Of a stretch of DNA of 64,000 nucleotides, positions 51,270-62,900 are shown piece after piece. The notes below the pieces were generated by a model. It had not been told where the DNA came from, did no database searches, and saw only the letters and a program-made list of their open reading frames with translations. The stretch is from NCBI GenBank assembly GCA_930367205.1, contig OV884014.1, forward strand, positions 110,311,138 through 110,375,137, written 5' to 3'. This stretch comes from Acanthosoma haemorrhoidale. Its lineage: Eukaryota > Arthropoda > Insecta > Hemiptera > Acanthosomatidae. Every line of letters begins with the position of its first letter. Position 1 is the stretch's first letter. Both the position numbers and the translations under genes were made by a program.

Positions 51270-52100
51270 CATGCCAAAGGATTTAATCACATGGAGGAAA
51301 CAGACATGACACCACTTCATGTGGCTGCCTTAGCTGGGAATCATGATTCCATAACGTAGCTGGTAGAAAACACTTACGATATAGAATCGAAAGAAGAACA
51401 TGAACAAACTCCGTTGCACCAAGCAGCATTAAATAGGCAGCTTGAAGCAACGAGAATCTTGTTGAATCATGGAGCTTCGATAGACCCAGTCGACATGTTT
51501 GGAATGACACTTATATGCTTGGCATTAGTCCGTGGATTCACTGATGTAAATTTCTTGCTAGAACACAAAGCGAACCCAGGTGTGGGATGTGCGAGATACT
51601 AATAACAAAACCCTTCTACATGCTGCCGCAGCCAATGATGATACCTTCGCAATTAGTTTGATTATGGACAAGGGAATAAATGGCAATGCTATTGACAATT
51701 CAAATTGTGCGCCATTACATGATGCAGCTAAGAATGGCAGTAGTCGATCTGTCACCTTCTTTTGGGTAATGGTGCCTACGTGGACGCTAAAGACTGCCTG
51801 GGACACACCCCCTTATTTATGGCAACAGGAGCTGGTCATATGGATTGTGTAAGGTTGGTATTACAGTGTACATATTTTCAAGGTCCTTTCCCAGAAGACA
51901 TGCAAGACAATCTCGCACCTGTAAAAGATGTTGATTGCTTCATGATGGAAGTAGATTGTGCTATCTCGGAATGTTTTAGACAAATCAAAACTCCCTCCTC
52001 ACTCATGCCAGAAGGATTTAATCACATGGAGGGTGAAAAGCTGCTACCCACCGGTGTAACTGTCAAACTGGAATATGGGTTAACTGATCCCCCTCCCTAA
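51270..52100 (+). pseudogene. Ankyrin pseudogene with a distinct C-terminus
   Basis: A run of more diverged ankyrin repeats: 'MTPLHVAALAGNHDS', a TAG stop near 51355, 'QTPLHQAALNRQLEATRILL', a frameshift near 51580, 'KTLLHAAAANDD' and 'CAPLHDAAKNGS', a second frameshift near 51755, then 'GHTPLFMATGAGHMDCVRLV'. The last frame ends with a non-ankyrin tail (CFMMEVDCAISECFRQIKT to EYGLTDPPP). The repeats are older and less uniform than those of gene 2, so this is probably the remaining 3' end of the ancestral, longer gene, now disabled by one stop and two frameshifts. Confidence 0.75.
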
Positions 52101-52868
52101 GAAGGCGATCACCACGTGGACGCTGATTGTGCCATTGCACAAGATAATGGTTGTCTTCTTGTATTTTCTAGTCAAATACAAGACACAGCTATCCATACAG
52201 AGGTTTGTAATAGTTCAATTCATGATGAAACCGATGTTTGTCAAAATCAAGAAAGTCATTAGTCTTCTGAAAATGACAGTGGCACTCTGATAGTTGACTT
52301 AACTTTTGATGACATTAAACAAATTTTATTATAATTGTTACCAATAAGCTACTATGTAATTTTTATATGGTTTTCACTTCCAAAGGTTGTAAATATCTAA
52401 TTTTAATATTAATTTACCTCTTTTAAATGTATATTACGTATTTCTGCCTATTGTCAATTTAACTTACCTTTAATGATTCTGATATTTTACCTGAATCTAT
52501 ATTGAAAAGTGAACTGTTAAATGTTTTTTGTTGATTAAAATTTGAAGAACATATGTTAAAATATAGTATTTGCATTTGGAAAATTGTAGTTTGTGAACAT
52601 TGTAACGGTTTTATAAGAATAAAGTTTTATGAGAAAAGTATTTAGATTACCAACAGATAATAATACCACCTTTAAACAAAAATGATTAAGAAAAAAATCT
52701 CGTCCTGAAATTACTGCTGTTTCAAAAGATATTCTTTAGAAATTCATTTTATTTAGAAAAAAAGGTATTACATTGATAGACTGGTTTAAATATTGTACTT
52801 AAGTGAATATATAATTGTAACATTTATGTCTAGTTTTATGTTAAAATGTGGTTTTAATTTTTTTTTTT
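52101..52868 (+). other. 3' flank of ankyrin gene 2 with poly(A) signal
   Basis: Shared with 33330-33920 and 28080-28550. AATAAA at 52618-52623. The frame after the TAA at 52098-52100 stays open to about 52262 and carries 'DADCAIAQD', a second form of the DCAI motif, so the ancestral protein may have been longer. Confidence 0.55.
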
Positions 52869-53376
52869 TTTAAATGATTAGTTTTCAATTTTTTTCATTT
52901 TTAAATAGTTTACTTGTAATATATTGACTGATATTAGAATAAGTAATTATTGTTAACATTCGGGGCTTACAAATTGTGATATTTAGCATGCTCAAAAATG
53001 TAAATTAATTGTGATATCATTAAAATATTGCAAATTTCTTGATGTTGCATCTCCCTGTTGCACGAGGGAAACAGCTCGATCTGGCTACCATTTTGCCTTC
53101 TAGCCTAAATTACAATTAATGTATGCTTAATTATTCATAGAGGACCGATAGGTTATAATTTTAACATATATATGTAATTAAGATTTTTATAAAAGCCTCT
53201 TTTTAAGATTTGAAAAAAAGCTCAGAAGAAACTTAGAAAAACATAAAAATTACATAAATATATATACATATACATATTATAATGGTTTTTATAAACAAGT
53301 TACATTTCAACTTTATTTTTAAATTTTTACTACAATTTTTGAACGTCTTTAGCTATAAATCGATAAAACTAGCTGT
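52869..53376 (+). repeat. Copied MMP 3' UTR block
   Basis: Matches 13113-13500 then 14220-14330 with the same internal deletion as 16353-16870. It follows ankyrin 3' flank here and at 16353, so the two are copies of one fused unit. Confidence 0.85.
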
Positions 53377-54180
53377 AAAACGAAGGATTATGGTAGTTTG
53401 TTAGGGCCTGTTTTGTAGCTGAAAACAATCCCTTGTGTCTTAGCCGGGTTCACCTTGAACCCTTGATGTAGACGGCGATGAGTTGGCTGGGATCCTCTGC
53501 TAATTTTAGTGCTCTGGTGGGATTGCGGCTGGTGCTGTATTTACCGATGTCGTCCGCGTACGCCTACACCTCACAGTTGGGGGACGAGGCTCCTACTATG
53601 TGGGCGGTGTAAATGTTGAACAGCAGAGTGCCTAGCACTGACCCTTGAGGGACACCGGCAGTGTATTTCCTTCTGGTAGTAGTTGAGGTCCATGTATGAA
53701 CCGAGAAAGTTCTGCCTGCGAGATATAATGTCATGAGGTTCTGCAGCTGTTCCGAGAAATTAAATTCCTTCAGACGTTAAAGTAGGGTGTAGTGGTCCAC
53801 TGCGAGATCATTGCAGTAACTCTGTTACTCCGGATGTTCGACGCGGCGTGGTGTTGTAGTCTCACCCGGTTGTTGTTTGCGCTTAAGCCTGAACTGAAAC
53901 CACTCTGCTCTGGTGGGATAACTTCAAGTGCCTCGTAGTGTTCGGAGAGATTTAGGTGGATGATTCTTTCGAACAACTTCAATAGCCGAGTCAGCAGACT
54001 GATAGGGCGGTTGTGAGATGGCTCATAGCCGCTTTTCGCTGGTCTTAGGAGAGGGAAGACCACAGTGTTCTTCCATGTCTGAGGGAAATGAAATCTGAAG
54101 CAGGAATTTATTACGTTGGTAATGTAGGATATTCCTTTCCTGGGTGGCTGCTTTAGCAAGTCGTTCTGAGTTAAAATTTT
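53377..54180 (-). mobile_element. Second Jockey-like LINE family, RT fragment
   Basis: The minus-strand frame 54186-53770 holds 'PPRKGISYITNVINSCFRFH', 'FPQTWKNTVVFPLLRPAKSG' and 'NRPISLLTRLLKLFERI', RT blocks of a non-LTR element distinct from that at 36-37 kb. After frameshifts, AYADDIG (catalytic Asp pair) is near 53560-53540. It is truncated at both ends and inserted between two parts of the duplicated MMP-flank block (53376 and 54181). Confidence 0.75.
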
Positions 54181-56107
54181 TGGCAACCAATTTTTATAAT
54201 AAAGTTGAGAATATTTCCGTAGAATGTTTCTTATTTCATTGATTGTAGCTGGCTCTATTGCATTCTTTGTACGTCAACTCATTGTTTTGCATCAGGCGAT
54301 ATTTCACTACACCTTTCTGTCACACTTAACCAACACGTTAACAGAGCATGTCAGTTCTGCAATTATTAGCTATGTTCTTTTTGTAACCTGAATACGACAG
54401 ACAGATTGTTGAAAACATTCATTTTATGTTAAAACATGATGAGGTCGAAACTAAAATGATCCTCAATGCTGCAATCATTCAACTGGATTGGTGAATTGAC
54501 TACTGTAACAAATTTCTTTGGAATTCTCAAAATTGTGCTCTATGTCATATTTTAAACTACTGCTTCCTAAACTATGTTGAACTAGTAGATATTTTTCTAG
54601 ACGCGATTATTTCATAAGAATTACAGAAATGTTAAGAGCACAATAAAAATTCTAGCTGTATTCTATTATTTTTTGCCTTATAGACTATTAGCGTCTCTGT
54701 GCTCTATTAATTACTGCTCTTTACTACCAGTTACGATGACAATAGTTCGATTCCCGGCTCCCACAAGGAATTTTACTATACACAGGGTACTTTATTATAG
54801 AAGTAGACAGTCCAGTATAGAACATTGGCAGAAGTTATTGATTCTTTGATAAAAAAGAATAAGAGCAAACATATAGATTATAATAAGAGCACACAATATT
54901 GTTCAATGTCAAATTAAGAACTAGTTGCTTAGTTAATCAATGGTTATAAATTGTTTTCCAAGTGGTACAATCCATTTTTTTAGTTAGGGATCATTTAGAC
55001 ATATCACATTAGATAAATGATTTTATATTATTTACGATAATCTGCTGTTTGCTAGAACCTGACAGTGCTGTGGACCACCTAACAACAGTAGTCTTTACTG
55101 TAAATAAACTGAAACATCATCATGCTAATAAAATATCTTATTTAGCTAATAATAAACATTTAAGGATAAATATAATGGTACATACATAATAAGACTTATT
55201 TGGCTAGTAGCATTCGGTTTAACTGAACTTATTTCATTTCTTATTCTCTTATTCACTTTCCGTCCATGGATCAAATCATGAATCAGTTGAAATGCTTGCT
55301 ATTTATTTTCTCAATATCATTTTAACCAAAATAAATTGAGTTTAAAATTGTTCAAGAAAACAAATTATTATTGGAATGAATTACTCTTCAAGAAAGTATA
55401 TGAATAATAAGCTAAATTATAAATTTACATTATCTAATGTTTTTTTTACTGCAACACTTGTTAATTTATTCATTGAATTTTAAAATCTTCAGTACGTACT
55501 CATGTCAAATAACTTTTGTTGATTTTTTTTTACAAAATTACTTTTATAATTTATACTACATTATGAAGATTATCTAATTTGTTGTTCTTAGTAATCTCTT
55601 AAATACTTAAAGTTAAAGTTTCTCAAACTTACAAAAAATTATTTATTTCTATGAAACCTAAATGAAAAATATCACTTATAAAAAATCTTGGTTTAAAATT
55701 AAAAAAAAAAATAATCAGTTGAACTATGATATAAACTGATAACTTGTTAATTTTAGAAATATTACCAGAAGTTAATAATTGAAAGATAATGAATGAAATC
55801 CCATAATACTAGATCCTGCCCGAAGCAAGCTATATCACAGATTGTGTGTGAAGTAATTATACCATCTCTGAAGGGATTCTTGAAGGTATATATAAATAAT
55901 CAAAAACTAATAACAGATAAACAAACATTTATATTTATAATTTAAAACATAAATGGAGCATGAAAAACAGAAAAGAAAAGTGACTTTCACCTAGGGGACC
56001 AAAAATATTTAAATAATGATGTTTTTTGTTTCCTAACCCCTATTGGAATATTTAAAAAAAATGAAATATATGCAATAATATGATATAAATTGAGCTGTGA
56101 ATGCTAA
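54181..56107 (+). repeat. Copy of MMP downstream DNA and of 17930-19905
   Basis: 54181-54390 resembles 14742-14815 and 33940-34090. 54394-56107 is the partner of 17930-19905. It includes a B-box-like 'gttcgattcccggctccc' at about 54749. No gene seen. Confidence 0.85.
55362..55541 (+). repeat. Left arm of an inverted duplication
   Basis: 180 bp whose reverse complement is at 56108-56285 with very few mismatches. The homologous place in 17930-19905 has this sequence only once, so the inverted copy was added later. Confidence 0.88.
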
Positions 56108-56285
56108 GTAATTTTGTAAAAAAAAATCAACAAAAGTTATTTGACATGAGTATGTACTGAAGATTTTAAAATTCAATGAATAAATTAACAAGTGTTGCAG
56201 TAAAAAAAACATTAGATAATGTAAATTTATAATTTAGCTTATTATTCATATTTTCTTGAAGAGTAATTCATTCCAATAATAATTT
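56108..56285 (-). repeat. Right arm of an inverted duplication
   Basis: Starts exactly where similarity to 19905 ends and stops where LINE DNA starts (56286). It therefore sits at a rearrangement joint. Confidence 0.88.
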
Positions 56286-57995
56286 TTCTCCTCAGTCTTC
56301 AACAGCTTTCAGAACTTCCTGTGATCACCGTGAGTGCTACGAAGAAAGTCACATGCCACCACTAAATGCAAGGCAGCCATTATCCGTCTTCACGAAGGAA
56401 ACAAAACTGGCCGACCACTACGCAAGAGATATTATATCTAGAACGGGCTACTACCACATGTCCGATCACCGAAGCAGCTCAAGGCGATTCTTTTCCGGTG
56501 TCAGGGAAACCAAGCACCAGGGCACGGCGGGGTACAAACAAATGCCGAGGAGAAGGATAGTACAACTCCTGAATAAGTTTGCCATACTCTCCTGACACAT
56601 GGAAACAAGCCATCTTGTTTCCATTAATCAAGCAAGCAAAGAGCGGAGATCACTCAGCCCACTACCATTCGATCAGCTTGCTACCACAAATGGGAAACAA
56701 TTTCGAGATAATTCTATTGAGTTATCTCTAATATTACTGTGCGGGAAATGACATCATTCCACCAGAGCAGACTGGATTCCAATCCAGTATGAGCGCAGAG
56801 CATCTCCTTCTGAAGGTACAGTCAGAATCTAGCCATAACTTGAATAGAAACAGCCACGGCTATGATTTCCATTAATTGCACCCAAGCTTTCGACTCGGTG
56901 TCTCACGGGACACTGTGTCAAATGCTCAACGACCGGGAATGCTCGGAGCAACTCTATTCAATTCTGGCTAGCTTCCTGAAAAACAGATCGCTGCGGGTGC
57001 GGGTGGGTGATAGCTTCTCCGAAGCTGTTCCACTGACCTAGTACCCCAAGGAGCCGTCTTATCCCCTTTACTATTCAACGTGTACACGTCTGAAATTGTA
57101 GGAGCCCGATATAAAAACACAACAATTACTGCTTTCGCTGATGACATAGTGGTGTACAGTAGCAGCATGAGTGCCAAGGTAGCTCTAAGACAGGCTGAAT
57201 TAGCCTGTAATCAGATCAGTGAGAGATTGGGGAGACTCAATATCTCTGTAAACGCGGGTAAGACTGACTGTGTGCTTTTCTCTTTCCAAAAGGGAAAAAG
57301 TCCGCTGCCTACTACTTGCACAGTAGGAACGCAGCAAAACTCTCCAGCCAACGACCTAGTATATCTGGGGATTAAAATGGACAGACATCTCCATTTTAGT
57401 AACCATTTTGCGTGGGAGTTGTAGCAAACTCGCACGAAGTCTTACCGGCTTACGCATTTATTGACTTCCCTCAATCTATCACTGCGACTAAATCTATTGA
57501 TTACAAGAGTGTACTCAGGCCTACTCTGCTGTACGGTACACAGCTGTTTCGTCATCTGACATATACGGCGACTCCAACAATTCCAAAACGGTATACTGAT
57601 GAAAGTGTTCAGACATACTTGATTCGAGCAGCGGAGCAACAGTAAGCTTCACGAGATCTTTGATTTGCCTACGGTAAATGAGTTCATGCAACGTAGACAT
57701 ATCAAATTTTTCGACTCCTTACAGTACTTGACAAACCCAGTGTTTAACACGATAACCCCCGGTCCATTCCCCTATCGATGACAAGAACGCTTTAGTTTTA
57801 GGTTCTAGTGTTAGATTTTAGTTTGTAGTTCCCTCATTGTAATCTGAAGGTCCTGTACCCAGTGATTTGTAATTTTAACTTCAAATAGAAAATAGTTATT
57901 GTGATTCTACCCTCGTTCGAATGCATCTGCGTATGCAGTAAGAGGAGAAACTTGTAAATTGTATAACTTTTAATCAATAAAGGGGTTTTGAAATT
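56286..57995 (+). mobile_element. Jockey-like LINE fragment, plus strand
   Basis: A decayed copy of the family at 34.7-38 kb. RT pieces: 'TKLADHYARDI' near 56400, 'PPEQTGFQSSM' near 56760-56795, 'YTSEIVGARYKNTTITAFAD' plus DIVVYSS at 57080-57170 (catalytic FADD), and 'NVNAGKTDCVLFSFQKGKS'-like at 57240-57300. The C-terminus runs to 57790 and the 3' UTR to 'caataaaggggttttgaaat' near 57975-57995. Many stops and frameshifts. Confidence 0.8.
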
Positions 57996-58170
57996 TAAAA
58001 AACTGTGGCGCTGTCTATGGAGCAGTTGAAGAACTACGTACCAGTTATTAAATAACTGCTAGATAGTTACTAAATAGACCACCATTCCACATACCATATA
58101 GTACCAGTTATTAAATAGCTACTAGATTGGCATGCAGCACCATCTGTTGCCGAACAATAGAAACTTAACA
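57996..58170. other. Short repeat-bearing spacer
   Basis: 'accagttattaaatagct' and 'actagatt'-like motifs occur twice (about 58040-58062 and 58102-58125). No gene. Confidence 0.4.
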
Positions 58171-58530
58171 TCATTTGGCGTTTTTAATGCACCGTACGCC
58201 GGAGTGGCGTAAGACACTGATATTGTAAGACGCAGTTTTGTTTGCCAATTGAAAAACACATACCACTTCACCTCGACCATTTCCATTTATTGCCAGAAGA
58301 ATAGAAAGCGGCATATTTATATTATTAAATTTATAAGTTGCAAAAGAAATTAGTAATTTCAGAAAAAAATTAAATGGATTTTCCATTGTTTTAGTCTGGA
58401 AAAATATTCCTTCTAGTTTGTTCCCATCTGCTAATACCTCAACATGTGCATTGTCCATACTTTTTAAATAATTTACTGTGGGATAAAATTCACTGTGAGT
58501 ATCCAAAGAGGAAGTTAAATGTCTCTGCTT
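58171..58530 (-). pseudogene. MULE/ZSWIM-type transposase relic
   Basis: The 111-aa frame 58506-58171 has 'LEGIFFQTKTM', then 'LLISFATYKFNNINMPLSIL' and 'INGNGRGEVVCVFQLANKT'. This follows the pattern of the MULE transposase core as found in animal ZSWIM/FAR1-like proteins (usually LL-D-ATYK-N-MPL, then DGNGRG-VVA-FLL). The Asp expected before ATYK is Phe here, and the Asp before GNGRG is Asn, so it would be inactive. Only this core piece is seen, next to LINE debris on both sides. Confidence 0.55.
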
Positions 58531-58636
58531 AATATTATGAATATTTTTGCTTGTTAAAGATTTCTTCTTTGTTTTCTAATATGAAACGTTTCACTAATTT
58601 GAAATTGCATCTTAGATTTAGTATATTACTTATCCC

Positions 58637-59815
58637 TACGTCTGACATTGTAGGAGCCCGATTTAAAAACACAACAATTGCTGCTTTCGCTGACGACATA
58701 GCGGTGTACAGTAGCAGCATGAGTGCCAAGGTAGCTCTTGGACAGGCTGAAGTAGCCTGTAACCAGATCAGTGAGAGATTGGGGAGACTCAATATCTCTG
58801 TAAACGCGGGTAAGACTGACTGTGTAATTTTCTCTCTAAGGGAAAAAGTCTACTGCCTACTAGGTACATAGTAGGAACGGAGGAAAATTCACCAGCCAAC
58901 AATCTAGTATATCTGGTAATTAAAATGGACAGACACCTCCGTTTTAGTGATCACCCTTGGTAGACTCTCACCACCTTCCTGATTCCACCCGCCTCCTTTA
59001 GGCATTCCACACCCTATATCCTTCTCATACATCCTTCAAATGGGGGACTCCCCTTAGTGAAAGGCACTCATTAGCCCAAAATAATTTTCCTTTATTTTTC
59101 TCACATCCTATTTTTTACAAGTTTGAGAGCTAAGGAAAAAAAAAAAAAAGTTTTAGTGACAAATTTGCGAGGAAGTTGAAGCAGACGCGCACGAAGTCTT
59201 ACCGGCTTACGTATTTATTGACTTCCCCCAATCTATCACTGCGCGTATAGCTCATGATATATAAGAGTGTACTCAGGCCTGCTCTGCTGTACGGTGCACC
59301 GCTTTTTAGTCATTTGACTAAAGCGACAGCGAGGTGACTCCAACAATTTCAAAACGGCTTACTTGTGAAAGTTGTCAGACATACTTCATTCGAGTAACAA
59401 ATGAGCGAGCTTCACGAGGTATTTGATCTACCTACAGTGGATGAATTCATTCAACGTAGACATATCAAATTCTTCGATTCGTTGCAACACATGACAAACC
59501 CGGTATTTAGCACGATAACCCCCGCTTCGTTCCCCTATCGATGGCAGAACGCAGTCGAGGCAGGAATGCTTTGTTTAACTTTTAGTATGTAAGTTTTTAT
59601 TTATTTCCCTATTTGTAAACCGAAGGTGAGCTCCATCTCCTAGTCGAGTCTATGTATGTAATTTTTAAGCTTAAAATGATTGGTTTATATTTCTACCCTC
59701 CTTAGAATGCATTTATGCAGGAATTCAGAAGAAGGAGCCATAACTCTGTCAATATGTTCATGCTATTATTCATTTGTTTGTAAAAATGTTGAAATAAAGG
59801 CGTTGAGGGGGAAAA
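58637..59815 (+). mobile_element. Jockey-like LINE 3' half, split by a SINE-like insertion
   Basis: Begins abruptly at 'cgtctgacattgtagg' (RT block before FADD; FADDIAVYSS near 58690-58720), continues with the 'NAGKTDC' region, is cut at 58950 by an A-tailed insertion, and resumes at 59150. The C-terminal part 59401-59592 has 'FIQRRHIKFFDSL', and the 3' UTR ends 'aataaaggcgttgaggg' at about 59791-59808. It is 5'-truncated and frameshifted. Confidence 0.8.
58951..59149 (+). mobile_element. A-tailed SINE-like insertion with target duplication
   Basis: 199 bp ending in an A run (about 59136-59149), flanked by the direct repeat 'gttttagtga' at 58941-58950 and 59150-59159. The LINE sequence continues across the gap, so this is a clean insertion. 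Relatives lie at 1-55 (minus), 678-850 (minus) and 2440-2560 (plus). No tRNA-like head is obvious, so it could also be the 3' end of an unseen LINE. Confidence 0.75.
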
Positions 59816-59969
59816 AAACAACATAAAAACCTTTTTGTTGGTTCTGAAAGTTTGGAAGTCATAAATATAATGGAACCATTAACTAAGAATACCTGGATGA
59901 TCACACAGTTTCCAGAATGTTCATATTTTCCCCTGGCTACACAGCTATACTTAATTCAATAGTAAATAC
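59816..59969. other. Short unique sequence before the satellite
   Basis: No gene seen. It ends 'ttcaatagtaaatac', which partly resembles the unit junction of the satellite. Confidence 0.4.
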
Positions 59970-62900
59970 TAAATTAGCTCTTTATTTGTCAATCTGTACT
60001 TTTTCTGTAAATAATTTGAGATATGTTTTATACTGTCTGATTTGTATAACTGAAAGAGAACGATACAAAATGAAGTAAATTAAATTAAAAAAAACTAAGT
60101 GAGCTTCTTGGGGCACCAGATAGGAGTAAAACCTCAGAATCGATCTGTGGCATCTATAAGGTTGATAAAAGTTTAGTTATTAGTACAATAATAATAAAGA
60201 ACATGTTTCTGCTTCTCAACCGACAGTAAGTATCCTTTTGAGAGCATTCAATGAATTGGGTGTGGCCATTGTTTTCCCTCAATTTTAAAACAAAAAATAA
60301 ACAGCACAAATTTGAAATACAAAATCAATGACATAAAAACTCCGAAGAAAATTTAAATAGGTTAGTAAGTACGTGGAGAATGAAGACGTTACACCCACGG
60401 AAAAAACGAAATACAGTTAGATGGAAGCACTCGACCCTGGTAGTAAGGAAACTACGATCCGACGATTAGACACTCAAATATATACCTCCTTGGTGTTTAT
60501 TTATTTACTCGACAGAAAATACGTCCTTGGTGTTTATTTATATACAAGACAGAAAATACCTCCTTGGTGTCTATTTATATACAAGACAGAAAGTATCTCC
60601 TTGGTGTTTATTTATATACAAGACAGAAAATACCTCCTTGATGTTTATTTATTTACTCGACAGAAAATACGTCCTTAGTGTTTATTTATTTACTCGACAG
60701 AAATAGTAAATTAGCTCTTTATTTGTCAATCTGTACTTTTTCTGTAAATAATTTGAGATATGTTTTATACTGTCTGATTTGTATAACTGAAAGAGAACGA
60801 TACAAAATGAAGTAAATTAAATTAAAAAAAACTAAGTGAGCTTCTTGGGGCACCAGATAGAAGTAAAACCTCAGAATCGATCTGTGGCATCTATAAGGTT
60901 GATAAAAGTTTAGTTATTAGTACAATAATAATAAAGAACATGTTTCTGCTTCTCAACCGACAGTAAGTATCCTTTTGAGAGCATTCAATGAATTGGGTGT
61001 GGCCATTGTTTTCCCTCAATTTTAAAACAAAAAATAAACAGCACAAATTTGAAATACAAAATCAATGACATAAAAACTCCGAAGAAAATTTAAATAGGTT
61101 AGTAAGTACGTGGAGAATGAAGACGTTACACCCACGGAAAAAACGAAATACAGTTAGATGGAAGCACTCGACCCTGGTAGTAAGGAAACTACGATCCGAC
61201 GATTAGACACTCAAATATATACCTCCTTGGTGTTTATTTATTTACTCGACAGAAAATACGTCCTTGGTGTTTATTTATATACAAGACAGAAAATACCTCC
61301 TTGGTGTCTATTTATATACAAGACAGAAAGTATCTCCTTGGTGTTTATTTATATACAAGACAGAAAATACCTCCTTGATGTTTATTTATTTACTCGACAG
61401 AAAATACGTCCTTAGTGTTTATTTATTTACTCGACAGAAATAGTAAATTAGCTCTTTATTTGTCAATCTGTACTTTTTCTGTAAATAATTTGAGATATGT
61501 TTTATACTGTCTGATTTGTATAACTGAAAGAGAACGATACAAAATGAAGTAAATTAAATTAAAAAAAACTAAGTGAGCTTCTTGGGGCACCAGATAGAAG
61601 TAAAACCTCAGAATCGATCTGTGGCATCTATAAGGTTGATAAAAGTTTAGTTATTAGTACAATAATAATAAAGAACATGTTTCTGCTTCTCAACCGACAG
61701 TAAGTATCCTTTTGAGAGCATTCAATGAATTGGGTGTGGCCATTGTTTTCCCTCAATTTTAAAACAAAAAATAAACAGCACAAATTTGAAATACAAAATC
61801 AATGACATAAAAACTCCGAAGAAAATTTAAATAGGTTAGTAAGTACGTGGAGAATGAAGACGTTACACCCACGGAAAAAACGAAATACAGTTAGATGGAA
61901 GCACTCGACCCTGGTAGTAAGGAAACTACGATCCGACGATTAGACACTCAAATATATACCTCCTTGGTGTTTATTTATTTACTCGACAGAAAATACGTCC
62001 TTGGTGTTTATTTATATACAAGACAGAAAATACCTCCTTGGTGTCTATTTATATACAAGACAGAAAGTATCTCCTTGGTGTTTATTTATATACAAGACAG
62101 AAAATACCTCCTTGATGTTTATTTATTTACTCGACAGAAAATACGTCCTTAGTGTTTATTTATTTACTCGACAGAAATAGTAAATTAGCTCTTTATTTGT
62201 CAATCTGTACTTTTTCTGTAAATAATTTGAGATATGTTTTATACTGTCTGATTTGTATAACTGAAAGAGAACGATACAAAATGAAGTAAATTAAATTAAA
62301 AAAAACTAAGTGAGCTTCTTGGGGCACCAGATAGAAGTAAAACCTCAGAATCGATCTGTGGCATCTATAAGGTTGATAAAAGTTTAGTTATTAGTACAAT
62401 AATAATAAAGAACATGTTTCTGCTTCTCAACCGACAGTAAGTATCCTTTTGAGAGCATTCAATGAATTGGGTGTGGCCATTGTTTTCCCTCAATTTTAAA
62501 ACAAAAAATAAACAGCACAAATTTGAAATACAAAATCAATGACATAAAAACTCCGAAGAAAATTTAAATAGGTTAGTAAGTACGTGGAGAATGAAGACGT
62601 TACACCCACGGAAAAAACGAAATACAGTTAGATGGAAGCACTCGACCCTGGTAGTAAGGAAACTACGATCCGACGATTAGACACTCAAATATATACCTCC
62701 TTGGTGTTTATTTATTTACTCGACAGAAAATACGTCCTTGGTGTTTATTTATATACAAGACAGAAAATACCTCCTTGGTGTCTATTTATATACAAGACAG
62801 AAAGTATCTCCTTGGTGTTTATTTATATACAAGACAGAAAATACCTCCTTGATGTTTATTTATTTACTCGACAGAAAATACGTCCTTAGTGTTTATTTAT

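Noticed and set aside
54720..54780. tRNA gene at the 'gttcgattcccggctccc' motif
   Set aside because: No A box or acceptor stem at the right distance; the same sequence is decayed at 18272.
60421..60678. Repeated 85-aa frame in every 737-bp unit as a real gene family
   Set aside because: It is built mostly from a 37-bp minisatellite read in three phases, has no domain and no conserved signal around its ATG.
60483..60704. CRISPR-like array (37-bp repeats)
   Set aside because: The repeats are directly adjacent with no unique spacers, and the genome is eukaryotic.
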